A stretch of DNA of 64,000 nucleotides from Flavobacteriia bacterium (lineage in GTDB: Bacteria; Bacteroidota; Bacteroidia; Flavobacteriales_D; Crocinitomicaceae). The translations under genes were made by a program, and so were the position numbers. Below the pieces are notes generated by a model. The model saw nothing but the letters and a program-made list of their open reading frames with translations, was not told where the DNA came from and did no database searches. Positions 42,103-53,002 of this stretch are shown piece after piece. The first letter of the stretch is position 1, and every line of letters starts with the position of its first letter. Location: contig JACOTM010000007.1 of the NCBI GenBank assembly GCA_016178305.1, positions 34,273 through 98,272 of the forward strand, read 5' to 3'.

Positions 42103-44235
42103 ATGAAAAGAATTTCTTTTGAAAATATAAATTATTCTTCTGATTGCAACAATCAAGATGATAAGGCAAGCATTTCTTATGAAACTGCTGAAAAAATTAA
42201 ACTTTCTTCTTTTTATCAAAAAGAGGACATCCTCAATTCAGAACAAATTGGATTTGTATCTGGGGTTGCTCCCTATTTAAGAGGCCCGTATGGCTCAATG
42301 TATGCGATCAGACCATGGACAATCAGACAATATGCTGGTTTTTCAACAGCGGAAGAATCGAATGCTTTTTACAGACGAAACTTAGCAGCAGGTCAAAAAG
42401 GATTATCAGTTGCCTTTGATTTGGCTACACATCGAGGCTATGATTCTGACCATGAAAGGGTTGTTGGTGATGTTGGTAAAGCTGGTGTTGCAATTGACTC
42501 AATATTGGACATGAAAGTACTTTTTGACCAAATTCCACTGGATGAAATGTCCGTTTCAATGACCATGAATGGAGCGGTATTGCCCATTTTAGCATTTTAC
42601 GTTGTGGCTGCCGAAGAACAAGGAGTCAAACAAGAACAATTATCTGGCACTATCCAGAATGACATTTTGAAAGAGTTCATGGTTCGAAACACCTACATTT
42701 ACCCTCCTGAACCCTCTATGAAAATTATTGCAGATATTTTTGAATATACTTCAAAAAATATGCCTCGTTTTAATTCCATTTCTATTTCTGGATACCACAT
42801 GCAGGAAGCTGGAGCGACTGCAGCGATAGAGCTTGCATATACTTTAGCAGATGGTCTAGAATATTTAAGAGCAGGTATCAAAGCGGGAATGGATGTTGAT
42901 GTATTTGCTCCGAGACTAAGTTTCTTTTGGGCGATTGGAATGAATCATCACATGGAAATTGCAAAAATGAGAGCAGGTCGAATGATTTGGGCAAAATTGG
43001 TAAAACAATTTCAACCTAAATCAGATAAGTCGCTGGCTTTAAGAACTCATTGCCAAACATCAGGTTGGAGTTTAACAGAACAAGATCCTTTCAATAATGT
43101 TGCTCGTACATGTATAGAGGCAATGGCGGCAGCATTAGGCGGAACACAGTCATTACATACCAATGCTTTGGATGAAGCAATCGCATTGCCAACCGATTTT
43201 TCAGCTCGAATTGCAAGAAATACACAAATTTACATTCAAGAAGAAACGGGCATTACATCTTTTATAGATCCCTTTGGAGGTAGTTATTATATCGAAAAAT
43301 TAACGGAAGAATTAGCGAATGAGGCATGGAAATTAATCGAAGAAGTAGAAGAACTTGGAGGAATGGCGAAAGCTATTGAAACAGGTTTACCGAAAATGAG
43401 AATAGAAGAAGCTGCAGCCAGAAAACAAGCTAGAATTGATTCAGGTAAAGACATTATTGTTGGGGTTAATCGTTATCAACTAGAAAAAGAAGACCCGATC
43501 GAAATATTAGATGTTGACAATGCAAAAGTTCGAATTGCACAAATTGAACGACTTGAAAAATTAAAACGAGAACGCAATACAATAGAAGTAGAGAATGCTC
43601 TAAATTTACTGGCAGAAGCTGCTAAAAATGGAACTGGAAATTTAATGGAGATAGCTATTAATTGTGCTCGAAAAAGAGCTACTTTAGGTGAGATTTCTTC
43701 AGCTTTAGAAACTACTTATGGTAGATATAAAGCAACTATTCGTTCAATAAGTGGCGTTTATTCATCAGAATCTATGCAAGACAAAGACTTTGAAAAAGCA
43801 AAAGAACTTGCTGATAAATTTAGCAAGTTAGAGGGTCGAAGACCACGTATCATGGTTGCAAAAATGGGGCAAGATGGACACGACAGGGGAGCAAAAGTGA
43901 TCGCTACATCATTTGCTGATATTGGATTTGATGTTGACATTGGTCCATTGTTCCAAACACCTAAAGAAGCTGCAAGACAAGCTGTCGAAAATGATATTCA
44001 TATTTTAGGTGTTTCTTCTTTAGCTGCAGGACATAAAACACTAGTACCTCAAGTAATTGCTGAGTTAAAAGAATTAGGTCGAGAAGATATTATGGTTATT
44101 GCTGGTGGTGTTATACCTCAACAAGATTATGATTTTCTTTATAAATCGGGCGTTTTTGGAGTTTTTGGACCAGGGACAAAAATCTCAAAAGCAGCTCAAG
44201 AAATACTTGAATTATTAATAAAAAGTATTGAATAA
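42103..44235 (+). CDS. scpA: methylmalonyl-CoA mutase large (alpha) subunit
   Basis: [52 protein letters not shown]12 motif [27 protein letters not shown]. Confidence 0.96.
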   Translation: MKRISFENINYSSDCNNQDDKASISYETAEKIKLSSFYQKEDILNSEQIGFVSGVAPYLRGPYGSMYAIRPWTIRQYAGFSTAEESNAFYRRNLAAGQKGLSVAFDLATHRGYDSDHERVVGDVGKAGVAIDSILDMKVLFDQIPLDEMSVSMTMNGAVLPILAFYVVAAEEQGVKQEQLSGTIQNDILKEFMVRNTYIYPPEPSMKIIADIFEYTSKNMPRFNSISISGYHMQEAGATAAIELAYTLADGLEYLRAGIKAGMDVDVFAPRLSFFWAIGMNHHMEIAKMRAGRMIWAKLVKQFQPKSDKSLALRTHCQTSGWSLTEQDPFNNVARTCIEAMAAALGGTQSLHTNALDEAIALPTDFSARIARNTQIYIQEETGITSFIDPFGGSYYIEKLTEELANEAWKLIEEVEELGGMAKAIETGLPKMRIEEAAARKQARIDSGKDIIVGVNRYQLEKEDPIEILDVDNAKVRIAQIERLEKLKRERNTIEVENALNLLAEAAKNGTGNLMEIAINCARKRATLGEISSALETTYGRYKATIRSISGVYSSESMQDKDFEKAKELADKFSKLEGRRPRIMVAKMGQDGHDRGAKVIATSFADIGFDVDIGPLFQTPKEAARQAVENDIHILGVSSLAAGHKTLVPQVIAELKELGREDIMVIAGGVIPQQDYDFLYKSGVFGVFGPGTKISKAAQEILELLIKSIE

Positions 44236-44332
44236 TAAGTAATTATAAACAAATGAATCGAATTATTAAAATACTTTTTATACATTCGGCATAATTTTTG
44301 AAAAATTAAACAAAACGTAAACAAACAAAAAG

Positions 44333-45058
44333 ATGAAAAAATATATTGTATTGACTATTTTAATTAGTATTTCCCTTTTATCAAAAGCACAAGCACCTAA
44401 TTTTGACGATTTAAAAATTTTATATGCTGATGGTAATTATGAAAAATTAGTCGCACAAGCAGAAAAATACACCTTAAAAGAAGATTTAAAGAAAGATCCT
44501 GTTCCTTTTATGTGGCTGGCTAAAGGTTTAGATAAAGTTGCTTCTTCTGGTACAGACAATGAAAAATTCAAAAATGCCTATAAAGATGCAATCGCTGCAT
44601 TATCAAAAGCGATAAAAAATGACAAAGACTCTAGTTGCTATAATGCTAACCGTGAATTTGTAGATGGATTTCAAATGGGGATTGTAGAACGGGTAACCAA
44701 TGAATTAGATGCCAATGATTTCAAAAAAGCAGCAGGTTGGGATACCAAATATTACAAAATTTCATTTCACATTATTGGAGCAAAATATCTTGAAGGAGCT
44801 TGTAAATATTTAGCCACTGATAAAGGTGGAGCAAATGCTTTATGGGTTATATGTGATAAAGAATTAGCAAAAATTACATCCGTTGAAAATTGGTCAAAAG
44901 CAGATTTAGAATTATTGAAAATAGGTATATTAAAAACAGCAGAATGCCAAATAGCTTCCAGACAAACTGAAAAAGCTCGAAAATTATTAGACAAAGTTGC
45001 TCCATGGTTTGAAGAAGATCCAGATTTTAAAGCTAAATATGACGAATTAGTAAACTGA
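44333..45058 (+). CDS. secreted TPR-like hypothetical protein
   Basis: Signal peptide, helical repeats. Confidence 0.55.
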   Translation: MKKYIVLTILISISLLSKAQAPNFDDLKILYADGNYEKLVAQAEKYTLKEDLKKDPVPFMWLAKGLDKVASSGTDNEKFKNAYKDAIAALSKAIKNDKDSSCYNANREFVDGFQMGIVERVTNELDANDFKKAAGWDTKYYKISFHIIGAKYLEGACKYLATDKGGANALWVICDKELAKITSVENWSKADLELLKIGILKTAECQIASRQTEKARKLLDKVAPWFEEDPDFKAKYDELVN

Positions 45059-45154
45059 ATTGGTTATTAGCTCGGTACTTTTTGTTCAAAAAAGCAAGAT
45101 TTTCAGTATCAATAGACTTTTATTTAGCTTCACTTAAACACTGATAAAATAGAT

Positions 45155-45646
45155 ATGAAATTTTTCATTGTTATATTTATTACTTTCTATAGTAATCATG
45201 TCTTTTGTCAGAAGATAAACAAAAAAAATTTAAACCATGTATGGAAATGTATATCTCTAATAAATGATAGTAGTTTTTTTAAGAGCGAAGCATTATCATT
45301 TATAAGATGTGAGAATTGTACGATGAATGATTCAATCTGCCTTTTTCCAACATTAAGATTAGATAGGTTTGGTTTTGGCGACGCTCAAATACTAACATTA
45401 CAAGGGAAGGTGCTTTCAATTTGTTATAACTGGAATTTATCTACCAATATCAATGGGTGCATAAACCCCTATTATTTGTCATGGAGTCATGGATGGAGAG
45501 TACGAGGTAAGCAATCTAATAAACGAATTGTCTTCAAATACAGAGAATATAAAAACAATGAAGATAATAAAGGAATTAAAAGAAAATCAGTCTATAAAAT
45601 TATTGAGTTGAGCGAATATAAATTGAAACTGGTAAAAATCAGTTAG
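45155..45646 (+). CDS. hypothetical secreted protein
   Basis: Intact ORF with N-terminal signal peptide. Confidence 0.45.
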   Translation: MKFFIVIFITFYSNHVFCQKINKKNLNHVWKCISLINDSSFFKSEALSFIRCENCTMNDSICLFPTLRLDRFGFGDAQILTLQGKVLSICYNWNLSTNINGCINPYYLSWSHGWRVRGKQSNKRIVFKYREYKNNEDNKGIKRKSVYKIIELSEYKLKLVKIS

Positions 45647-45962
45647 TTTTTTGAAACTGGTAATATTCCAACCCAGCACCTTCTACAATAATTCTATTCA
45701 CTAACCTTCAAAATACCGAAGGTTATCACAAATCAATGCTTTTTGAATCATTTTTCAAATTTGTATTTGGTTAGTATGTGAGGTAAAAATTCAATACTCC
45801 ATTTTAGATATTACTTGAAGTTAGAAGTGAGAAATTTAATTTTTAATCGTGGGACTTATTCGAATTCATCGGGAACAGTTCTAAATATCTAAATTCTACT
45901 AATATAACCTTCATTATTCAACCTTAATCAAATTTTATCGTAATTTTATTGAAAAAAAAGCT

Positions 45963-46787
45963 GTGAAAACAAAAAATAATTACCTTGAAATAAATAAAGA
46001 ATCGTGGAACAATCGTACTGAAATTCATCTAGACTCAGAATTTTATGATGTCGAAGGATTCTTAAAAGGAAAGAACTCATTAAATGAAATCGAATTAAAG
46101 CTTTTTGGTGATTTAAAGGGAAAGAAAATTTTACATCTTCAGTGTCATTTTGGTCAAGATACAATTTCCCTCGCTAGAATGGGAGCAATTGTTACTGGAA
46201 TAGATTTATCAAACAAATCTATCGAAAGTGCACAAGAACTTGCAAAAAAAGCAAATATTGAGGCTCAATTCATTTGTTGTGATGTTTACGATTTACCAAA
46301 TCATCTGGATGAAAAATTTGACATCGTCTATACGAGTTATGGAACAATTGGGTGGTTACCCGATTTAAATAAATGGGGACAAGTCATTTCAACATTCCTT
46401 AATCCTGGAGGTAAATTTATTTTTGTTGAATTTCATCCAATAGTATGGATGTTTGATGATCATTTTGAAAAAGTTGAATACAATTATTTAAACAAAGGTG
46501 AAATATTAGAAACACATTCTGGAACATATACGGATTTAGATGCTCCTATTACACAAAATTATGTTTGTTGGAATCATGGTATTGCAGAAGTTGTAATGGG
46601 ATTAATTAGCAATGATTTAGAAATTGGTTCTATGGAAGAATATGACTTTTCACCTTACAACTGCTTCAATGAAAAGGTTGAAGAATTTGAACCTAAAAGA
46701 CACCGCGTAAAACATCTTGAAAACAAAATACCTCTTGTATATTCGATCGTTGCTCGAAAAAAAGACAATGTCTTTGAAAAGAAATAA
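45963..46787 (+). CDS. class I SAM-dependent methyltransferase
   Basis: KKILHLQCHFGQDTISLARMGAIVTGIDLSNKSIESAQ motif I. Confidence 0.88.
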   Translation: MKTKNNYLEINKESWNNRTEIHLDSEFYDVEGFLKGKNSLNEIELKLFGDLKGKKILHLQCHFGQDTISLARMGAIVTGIDLSNKSIESAQELAKKANIEAQFICCDVYDLPNHLDEKFDIVYTSYGTIGWLPDLNKWGQVISTFLNPGGKFIFVEFHPIVWMFDDHFEKVEYNYLNKGEILETHSGTYTDLDAPITQNYVCWNHGIAEVVMGLISNDLEIGSMEEYDFSPYNCFNEKVEEFEPKRHRVKHLENKIPLVYSIVARKKDNVFEKK

Positions 46788-46834
46788 TTTTTTTAAAAGT
46801 GATTATTTTGGATAAAAACCCGATAGTTCACAAA

Positions 46835-46863
46835 AAAAGGTTGCTCTCTTTGAACAACCTTTT
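46835..46863. terminator. bidirectional intrinsic terminator
   Basis: AAAAGGTTG ... CAACCTTTT hairpin between convergent genes. Confidence 0.7.
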
Positions 46864-46889
46864 ATTTTACTTTGAAAGAATTAAATCTT

Positions 46890-48269
46890 CTATAAAAGCT
46901 TATATTGAGATAAAACCAATCCGCCAACTAAAATTGCTATTGCACAAATTGATAAAACCACAATATGAATTGCTGGAACTTCAATTTTTGACTCTTCAAT
47001 TTCTTCTTTTTGGAAAATATTTATCACTGTCTTCAAATAATAGTAAATACCAATACCAGAATTAGCTAATGCAATTATTACTATTAAAGGATATTGTGTA
47101 AAAGCATCTGCAAACACTAAATATTTTCCGAAAAAACCAATTAATGGTGGAACGCCTGCCAAAGATAATAAAGCCAATACAGCAACCGTAGCTAAAAATG
47201 GATTTCTCTTTGCCAATCCTTTAAAAGCTGAAATTTTATCTTCATCATCATTCAATAATTTAGCGATAGCAACTAATGCAATAATTGAAAAACCATATCC
47301 AAATAAATAAATCCAAAGATTTTCAATTGAATTACTACTTAATGTTAAAACAGCTAATAAAGCATAACCTACATGTGTAATACTTGAATAAGCTAATAAT
47401 CGTTTGAAATGAATTTGATTTAATGCGGATAAATTTCCTAAGAAAATTGTAATTAAAGCAACTATAACCAAAGCTGGCGCCCAAAAAGCATGCAAATCAG
47501 GAAAAGCTATACCAAAAATTTTCATGAATGCACCAAAAGCACCTAATTTCACAACAGCTGCCATAAATCCAGTTACCTCATTTGGTGAGCCTTCATAAAC
47601 ATCTGGACTCCAAAAATGAAATGGTGCTGCCCCAACTTTAAATAAAAAGGAAGCCATAATTAATAATACACCAACATACAAAATAGAAGAATGTGCTATT
47701 CCAGTGTTTTGATTGTTATATATAAAATCTCCTATTTCTTGAATTTTGAATGTCCCAGTAGCTCCATAAGTCCAGGCAATACCAAACAATAAAACACCTG
47801 TAGCAAATGCCCCCATTAAAAAATATTTTAAAGATGCTTCACTCGAACGTAAATCCTTTTTATTAGTTCCTGCCAATACATATATCGGTAATGAAAGAAT
47901 CTCTAATCCTAAGAAAAACATAAACATATCTGTGAAAGCCAACATACACACAGCGCCAACTAATGAAAACATTAATAACCCAATATATTCTCCTGTATGT
48001 TCTGGTTGTTTCTTATAGGAATTATAGCCTATTAAAATTGAAAATAAAGCAAAAATACTTGCTGCAATTGAATATAACAAAGCTGTATTGGTAAATTCTA
48101 ATCCTTCATACGAAAATAAAGTAACTGGATTATTCCACTGAGCAATAAATAAAGCTATTGCAATTAATAAACCTACTGTTGATGTTAATAACACTAATAC
48201 TGGCTTTTTTGCAAAGGCAATAAATAATGAAATTAAACCACTTAAAAAGATGACAATTAACGCGTCCAT
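46890..48269 (-). CDS. nuoN: NADH-quinone oxidoreductase subunit N
   Basis: Proton-pumping subunit family, operon position. Confidence 0.93.
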   Translation of the reverse strand: MDALIVIFLSGLISLFIAFAKKPVLVLLTSTVGLLIAIALFIAQWNNPVTLFSYEGLEFTNTALLYSIAASIFALFSILIGYNSYKKQPEHTGEYIGLLMFSLVGAVCMLAFTDMFMFFLGLEILSLPIYVLAGTNKKDLRSSEASLKYFLMGAFATGVLLFGIAWTYGATGTFKIQEIGDFIYNNQNTGIAHSSILYVGVLLIMASFLFKVGAAPFHFWSPDVYEGSPNEVTGFMAAVVKLGAFGAFMKIFGIAFPDLHAFWAPALVIVALITIFLGNLSALNQIHFKRLLAYSSITHVGYALLAVLTLSSNSIENLWIYLFGYGFSIIALVAIAKLLNDDEDKISAFKGLAKRNPFLATVAVLALLSLAGVPPLIGFFGKYLVFADAFTQYPLIVIIALANSGIGIYYYLKTVINIFQKEEIEESKIEVPAIHIVVLSICAIAILVGGLVLSQYKLL

Positions 48270-48274
48270 ATTAC

Positions 48275-49711
48275 TTATATGATTGAATTTGTTTTATACG
48301 TTTCTAACAGTTGGTCTATACTTGGTCCAACTAAATCAATAATCATTTGTGGGCAAACGCCAATTACAACAATAATTGCCATAATAATGAAAAATGCAAT
48401 CCACTCATTCCATGATAAATCTTCAAATGAAGTTATTTTGGGAGCTCCATTCATGCTTAACTGATAAGCTCTCAATGTGTAAACTGCTCCAAAAACTAAT
48501 GTTGTTCCAGCAATTAAGCCAATAACCCAGCTATATGAATATAAGCCTTTAATTAACAAGAATTCCCCTATAAACCCACTTGAAAATGGAACTGAAACAG
48601 AGGCTAAGGATAAAGCTGCGAACATGAATGCAAATTTAGGAGCTAATTTAGCTATACCTCCGAGTTCACCTAATGTTCTTGTTCCCATTCTTCTTTCAAT
48701 CACATCTACCGCTAGAAATAATCCAACTGCGACCAAACTGTGATTGAACATTTGAATTAAAGCTGCAGTAATATTATCTTTATCGAATAAAATTATTCCT
48801 GCCGCTATCAATCCTACGTGAGAAATAGAAGCAAATGCAAATAATCTTTTCATATCAGCTTGCTTAATGGCAATAATTCCAGCATACACAACACCAAAAA
48901 TTCCTAAGACAATTATCGGAAATTGAAATTCATTTAAAGCTTCAGGAGCTAAAGGAACCATCCAACGAATCATACCATATAAGGCCATTTTCAACATCAA
49001 AGCTGAAAGTAACATTGTACCTGCCATTGGAGCTTTTGAATACGTATTTGGTTGCCATGTATGAAAAGGAAATAAAGGAATTTTAATCGCAAATGCTAAA
49101 AAGAATCCTCCAAAAACCCAAAAAGCAGTTTTAGCAGATAATTCAACCGCCATCAAATCTTCAATTGCGAAACTATTTGCGTACGATTTTATAGCGATTA
49201 ACGATGCTAACATTGCTAATGATCCAACAAAAGTATAAATGAAGAATTTTGTCAAAGCCGCTTTTCTATCTGACTCACCAAATGATAATGCGATAATAAA
49301 AATAGGAATCAATGATATTTCCCAAAAAATATAAAACAACAATCCGTCCATTGAAATAAAAACCCCTAAAAGAGCTGCTTGCATCAAAAACAACATTGAC
49401 GTAAATAATTTATTTTGAGACACTTCTCTATTATAATTACTCAACAATATTATTAACGTAATCACATTTGTTAACATGACCATAAAAATTCCAATTCCAT
49501 CGTACCCCATTTTCCCTGAAAAGCCAATCGAATTTTGACCTAATTGGAAAAGAGTTACAACTTGAGTCGTATCTTGATTAAATCCACATAATAAAGTACA
49601 TGAATAAATCAAAGATGCCAGTCCTCCAACTAATGCGAAGACACGAATTACATTACGTGGAACAACCAACGTTAGTAATGCAAATAAACTAGGTATTAAT
49701 AAAAGTATCAA
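48275..49711 (-). CDS. nuoM: NADH-quinone oxidoreductase subunit M
   Basis: Family motifs (FWEISLIPIFIIALSFG; KIPLFPFHTWQPNTYSKAP). Confidence 0.94.
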   Translation of the reverse strand: MILLLIPSLFALLTLVVPRNVIRVFALVGGLASLIYSCTLLCGFNQDTTQVVTLFQLGQNSIGFSGKMGYDGIGIFMVMLTNVITLIILLSNYNREVSQNKLFTSMLFLMQAALLGVFISMDGLLFYIFWEISLIPIFIIALSFGESDRKAALTKFFIYTFVGSLAMLASLIAIKSYANSFAIEDLMAVELSAKTAFWVFGGFFLAFAIKIPLFPFHTWQPNTYSKAPMAGTMLLSALMLKMALYGMIRWMVPLAPEALNEFQFPIIVLGIFGVVYAGIIAIKQADMKRLFAFASISHVGLIAAGIILFDKDNITAALIQMFNHSLVAVGLFLAVDVIERRMGTRTLGELGGIAKLAPKFAFMFAALSLASVSVPFSSGFIGEFLLIKGLYSYSWVIGLIAGTTLVFGAVYTLRAYQLSMNGAPKITSFEDLSWNEWIAFFIIMAIIVVIGVCPQMIIDLVGPSIDQLLETYKTNSII

Positions 49712-49715
49712 AGCT

Positions 49716-51617
49716 TTATATTTTTACAAGATAATAAACAACTAAACCGATGATTCCAAAAACCATCCACAACAAATACCACTCCGTACGACCAGTTTGT
49801 ATTTTCTTCACTAAATCTCCTGTCCGACCAATTGACTTAGCGACACCTAGTACAACATTATTTAAGAATAGAACCTCTATCAATTGATGACTTAATTTAG
49901 AAATCAACTCGATTGGTTTTACAAACAAAACATCGTATATCTCATCAAAATACAATTTGTTTGCAGATAATTTTGCCCATCCCGTAATTTTATCATCCGA
50001 AACTGGAAGTTGTTTTTTCATAACATAGCTAGAGTAAGCTCCTATCAATGCTACAATTGTTAATACTGAGGCAGTAACCATCAAAGTAATCAAAGAACTA
50101 TTGTCAACATGTAATTCTGCAACTTTATCTAAACCTGTCACATTGTGGTTTAAGAAATGAGAAAACCAATGCGAACCAGGAATATTTAATGCTCCACCTA
50201 CTACTGATAATACAGCTAACACAATTAAAGGAAAAGTCATATTTAAAGGACTTTCATGCAAATGACTTTTTACATGATCTGAACCTCTAAATTCTCCATG
50301 GAAAACAACAAAATATAGTCTAAACATATAAATTGCTGTTAACAAAGCACTAAAAGCAAGAGCTCCATATATAAAAGCATTGTGATGTAAAGCATGAGCT
50401 AAAATTTCATCTTTCGAAAAGAAACCAGAAAGTAATGGAAAACCAGAGATAGCTAATGTTCCGATTAAAAAAGTAAGATGTGTAATTGGAATAAATTTCT
50501 TTAAACCACCCATTTGTCGAATATCTTGTTCATCAGACATTGCATGAATAACACTTCCTGAACCTAAGAATAATAATGCTTTAAAGAATGCATGTGTTGT
50601 AACATGAAAAATTGCTGCCGTATAAGCTCCCATTCCTAAAGCAACAAAAATAAATCCTAATTGAGAGACCGTTGAGTACGCCAATACTTTTTTAATATCA
50701 TTTTGTCGCATTGCAATAAAAGCAGCAACCAAAGAAGTAGCTAAACCAATATACAACATAATATCTTGTGTCAATTGAGCTCCTGGAGTTTCAAATAAGA
50801 AATTCGAACGAACAACTAAGAAAATACCAGCTGTAACCATTGTCGCTGCGTGAATTAAAGCAGAAACGGGTGTTGGTCCTGCCATTGCATCAGGCAACCA
50901 AGTAAACAATGGAATTTGAGCTGATTTCCCCGTAGCACCAATAAACAAACAAATAGTAATACCAAATAACATCCAATTTGAAGGTGATAGTTCAGTTAAT
51001 TTTGCTGCAACTTCATTGTATTCTAAAGTACCAAAAGTCGATAGTATTAAGAAAAGTCCGATTAACAAACCTAAATCCCCTATTCTATTCATTACAAATG
51101 CTTTTCGAGCAGCAATACTATTCAACAATCCTTTTTTCTCATCACTATAATGGAAGCCAATTAACAAATAAGAACAGATTCCAACACCTTCCCAGCCGAA
51201 GAATAGCATGAAGTAATTGCTTCCAAGAATTAATATTAACATCGCGAAGATGAACAAATTCAGGTATGTAAAAAATTTATAATACCCTTCATCATGACTC
51301 ATATATCCCATTGAAAAAAGATGTATCAATGAACCAATCCCCGTTACAATTAAAGTCATCCAAATCGATAAATCATCAACTAAAAAACGTGCATTCAAAG
51401 AGAAACTATCCAAACGGATGATTGTAAACAAATCAATCCTTACAGAATCATGTAATTGAAAAAACACATTTAATGCAATTCCGAATGCAATAAACATGAC
51501 AGCTGTTGCAAGCGAACCTACAACTTTTTTGGGTAATTTTTTCCCAAGAACACCATTTATCAAACCACCTAATAAAGGAAGTAATAAAATCAGAGGTACT
51601 AATTGTTCAATTTTCAT
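49716..51617 (-). CDS. nuoL: NADH-quinone oxidoreductase subunit L
   Basis: FFGWEGVGICSYLLIGFHY; PLFTWLPDAMAGPTPVSALIHAATMVTAG. Confidence 0.96.
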   Translation of the reverse strand: MKIEQLVPLILLLPLLGGLINGVLGKKLPKKVVGSLATAVMFIAFGIALNVFFQLHDSVRIDLFTIIRLDSFSLNARFLVDDLSIWMTLIVTGIGSLIHLFSMGYMSHDEGYYKFFTYLNLFIFAMLILILGSNYFMLFFGWEGVGICSYLLIGFHYSDEKKGLLNSIAARKAFVMNRIGDLGLLIGLFLILSTFGTLEYNEVAAKLTELSPSNWMLFGITICLFIGATGKSAQIPLFTWLPDAMAGPTPVSALIHAATMVTAGIFLVVRSNFLFETPGAQLTQDIMLYIGLATSLVAAFIAMRQNDIKKVLAYSTVSQLGFIFVALGMGAYTAAIFHVTTHAFFKALLFLGSGSVIHAMSDEQDIRQMGGLKKFIPITHLTFLIGTLAISGFPLLSGFFSKDEILAHALHHNAFIYGALAFSALLTAIYMFRLYFVVFHGEFRGSDHVKSHLHESPLNMTFPLIVLAVLSVVGGALNIPGSHWFSHFLNHNVTGLDKVAELHVDNSSLITLMVTASVLTIVALIGAYSSYVMKKQLPVSDDKITGWAKLSANKLYFDEIYDVLFVKPIELISKLSHQLIEVLFLNNVVLGVAKSIGRTGDLVKKIQTGRTEWYLLWMVFGIIGLVVYYLVKI

Positions 51618-51622
51618 TACGA

Positions 51623-51952
51623 CTATCCTTTTAATTTGTTAAACAATCCTATATCTACTGACCTTGCATTTCTGTACATCAAAACTAGAATAGAAAGACC
51701 TACTGTTGCTTCCGCTGCAGCTACAACCATGATGAAGAAAACAAAAATTTGCGCATCTGCCTTACCGTGATAATTTGAAAATGCTACAAGTAACAAATTC
51801 ACGGCATTTAACATCAACTCAACACACATTAAAAGAATGATGGCATTTTTGCGAGTTAATACACCCACAACGCCAATCACAAATAATATCGATGAAAGTA
51901 TTAAATAATACTCCATAGATAAACCGGATTCAAATACAGTTGCTAATACCAT
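51623..51952 (-). CDS. nuoK: NADH-quinone oxidoreductase subunit K (start may be the internal Met of MEYYLILSS)
   Basis: [17 protein letters not shown] motif. Confidence 0.94.
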   Translation of the reverse strand: MVLATVFESGLSMEYYLILSSILFVIGVVGVLTRKNAIILLMCVELMLNAVNLLLVAFSNYHGKADAQIFVFFIMVVAAAEATVGLSILVLMYRNARSVDIGLFNKLKG

Positions 51953-51953
51953 C

Positions 51954-52463
51954 TTAATCTATAATTTGTTTTTCACGTTTCGCTAATAATACAGCTCCAA
52001 CCATTGCTGCTATAAAAAGAACCGAAGAAATTTCAAAAGGTAAAATATAATCCTTGAATAACACATTACCCAACTCTTTTACCAATCCTAAATTTTCGTC
52101 AACACCTAGAGAAGGCGTCATCAAACTTGCTTTTTTAATTGCAGAAATAAACACTGTTAATAAACCACCTCCAGCGATTATGGCAGCTATTTTCATAAAG
52201 ATTGAACTTTTAGGTTCTGTTTCTTTACTTAGGTTCAACATCATTAATACAAATAAGAACAAGACCATGATTGCACCCGCATAAACAATGATGTTTACGA
52301 TTGCAATAAATTGTGCGTTCATTAAAATGTAATTTGCTGAAATCAGGAAGAATGTTATAATTAAATATAACACGCTTCTTACAGGATGAGGACTAAGTAC
52401 AACCATTAAAGCTGAGCCTAAAGTTAACCCTCCTAATAAATATGCTATGTATTGTAGTTCCAT
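51954..52463 (-). CDS. nuoJ: NADH-quinone oxidoreductase subunit J
   Basis: [22 protein letters not shown] motif. Confidence 0.93.
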   Translation of the reverse strand: MELQYIAYLLGGLTLGSALMVVLSPHPVRSVLYLIITFFLISANYILMNAQFIAIVNIIVYAGAIMVLFLFVLMMLNLSKETEPKSSIFMKIAAIIAGGGLLTVFISAIKKASLMTPSLGVDENLGLVKELGNVLFKDYILPFEISSVLFIAAMVGAVLLAKREKQIID

Positions 52464-53002
52464 TATATTTTACGTTTTCCGGTAAGTTGTCTTTTAGATA
52501 TGTCGATACGATTATCTACAGTTTCAACCAAACGATCTTTACCATAAATAAATTCTCCTCTTTGAATATCTGTAGGTACGATTCTATCTGTTAAGAAAAT
52601 TGCTTCTTTTGGACATGCTTCTTCACATAAACCACAAAAGATACATCTCAACATATTAATTTCATACGTTTCAGCATATTTTTCTTCTCGATATAGACTT
52701 TCTTGCTCTTTTTCTCTTTCTCCAGCTGTCATCGTGATAGCTTCAGCAGGACAAGCTACAGCGCACAATCCACAAGCCGTACAATTTTCTCTTCCTTCTT
52801 CGTCTCTTTTCAACACATGCATACCTCTATAATTCGGAGCAAATACCTTTTGTTGTTCAGGGTATTTTAATGTATTGTTTTTACGAAATAAGTGTTTGAT
52901 AGTAATCAACATTCCTGAAAAAATTGCAGGTAAATATAACTTTTCAATAAAAGTCATTTTTTTGTTGGAAACTAACTTACTTCTATTTGATAAACTTTGC
53001 AT
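52463..53002 (-). CDS. nuoI: NADH-quinone oxidoreductase subunit I (fused in frame to NuoH in this sequence)
   Basis: MQSLSNRSKLVSNKKMTFIEKLYLP...; two 4Fe-4S motifs CTACGLCAVACP and CIFCGLCEEACP. Confidence 0.92.
   Translation of the reverse strand: MQSLSNRSKLVSNKKMTFIEKLYLPAIFSGMLITIKHLFRKNNTLKYPEQQKVFAPNYRGMHVLKRDEEGRENCTACGLCAVACPAEAITMTAGEREKEQESLYREEKYAETYEINMLRCIFCGLCEEACPKEAIFLTDRIVPTDIQRGEFIYGKDRLVETVDNRIDISKRQLTGKRKI

Noticed and set aside
1560-45130. Similar AATAGAC-TTTATTTA-CTTC segments at about 1577-1605 and 45108-45132
   Set aside because: Only about 25 nt of imperfect AT-rich similarity; not distinguishable from chance without a genome-wide search.
45702-45725. TAACCTTC-N8-GAAGGTTA stem-loop after the 45155..45646 gene
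   Set aside because: Good stem but no T-tract and 56 nt past the stop; not supported enough to call as a terminator.
46799-47065. 88-aa plus-strand ORF
   Set aside because: Runs across an intrinsic terminator and antisense into nuoN; no support as a gene.
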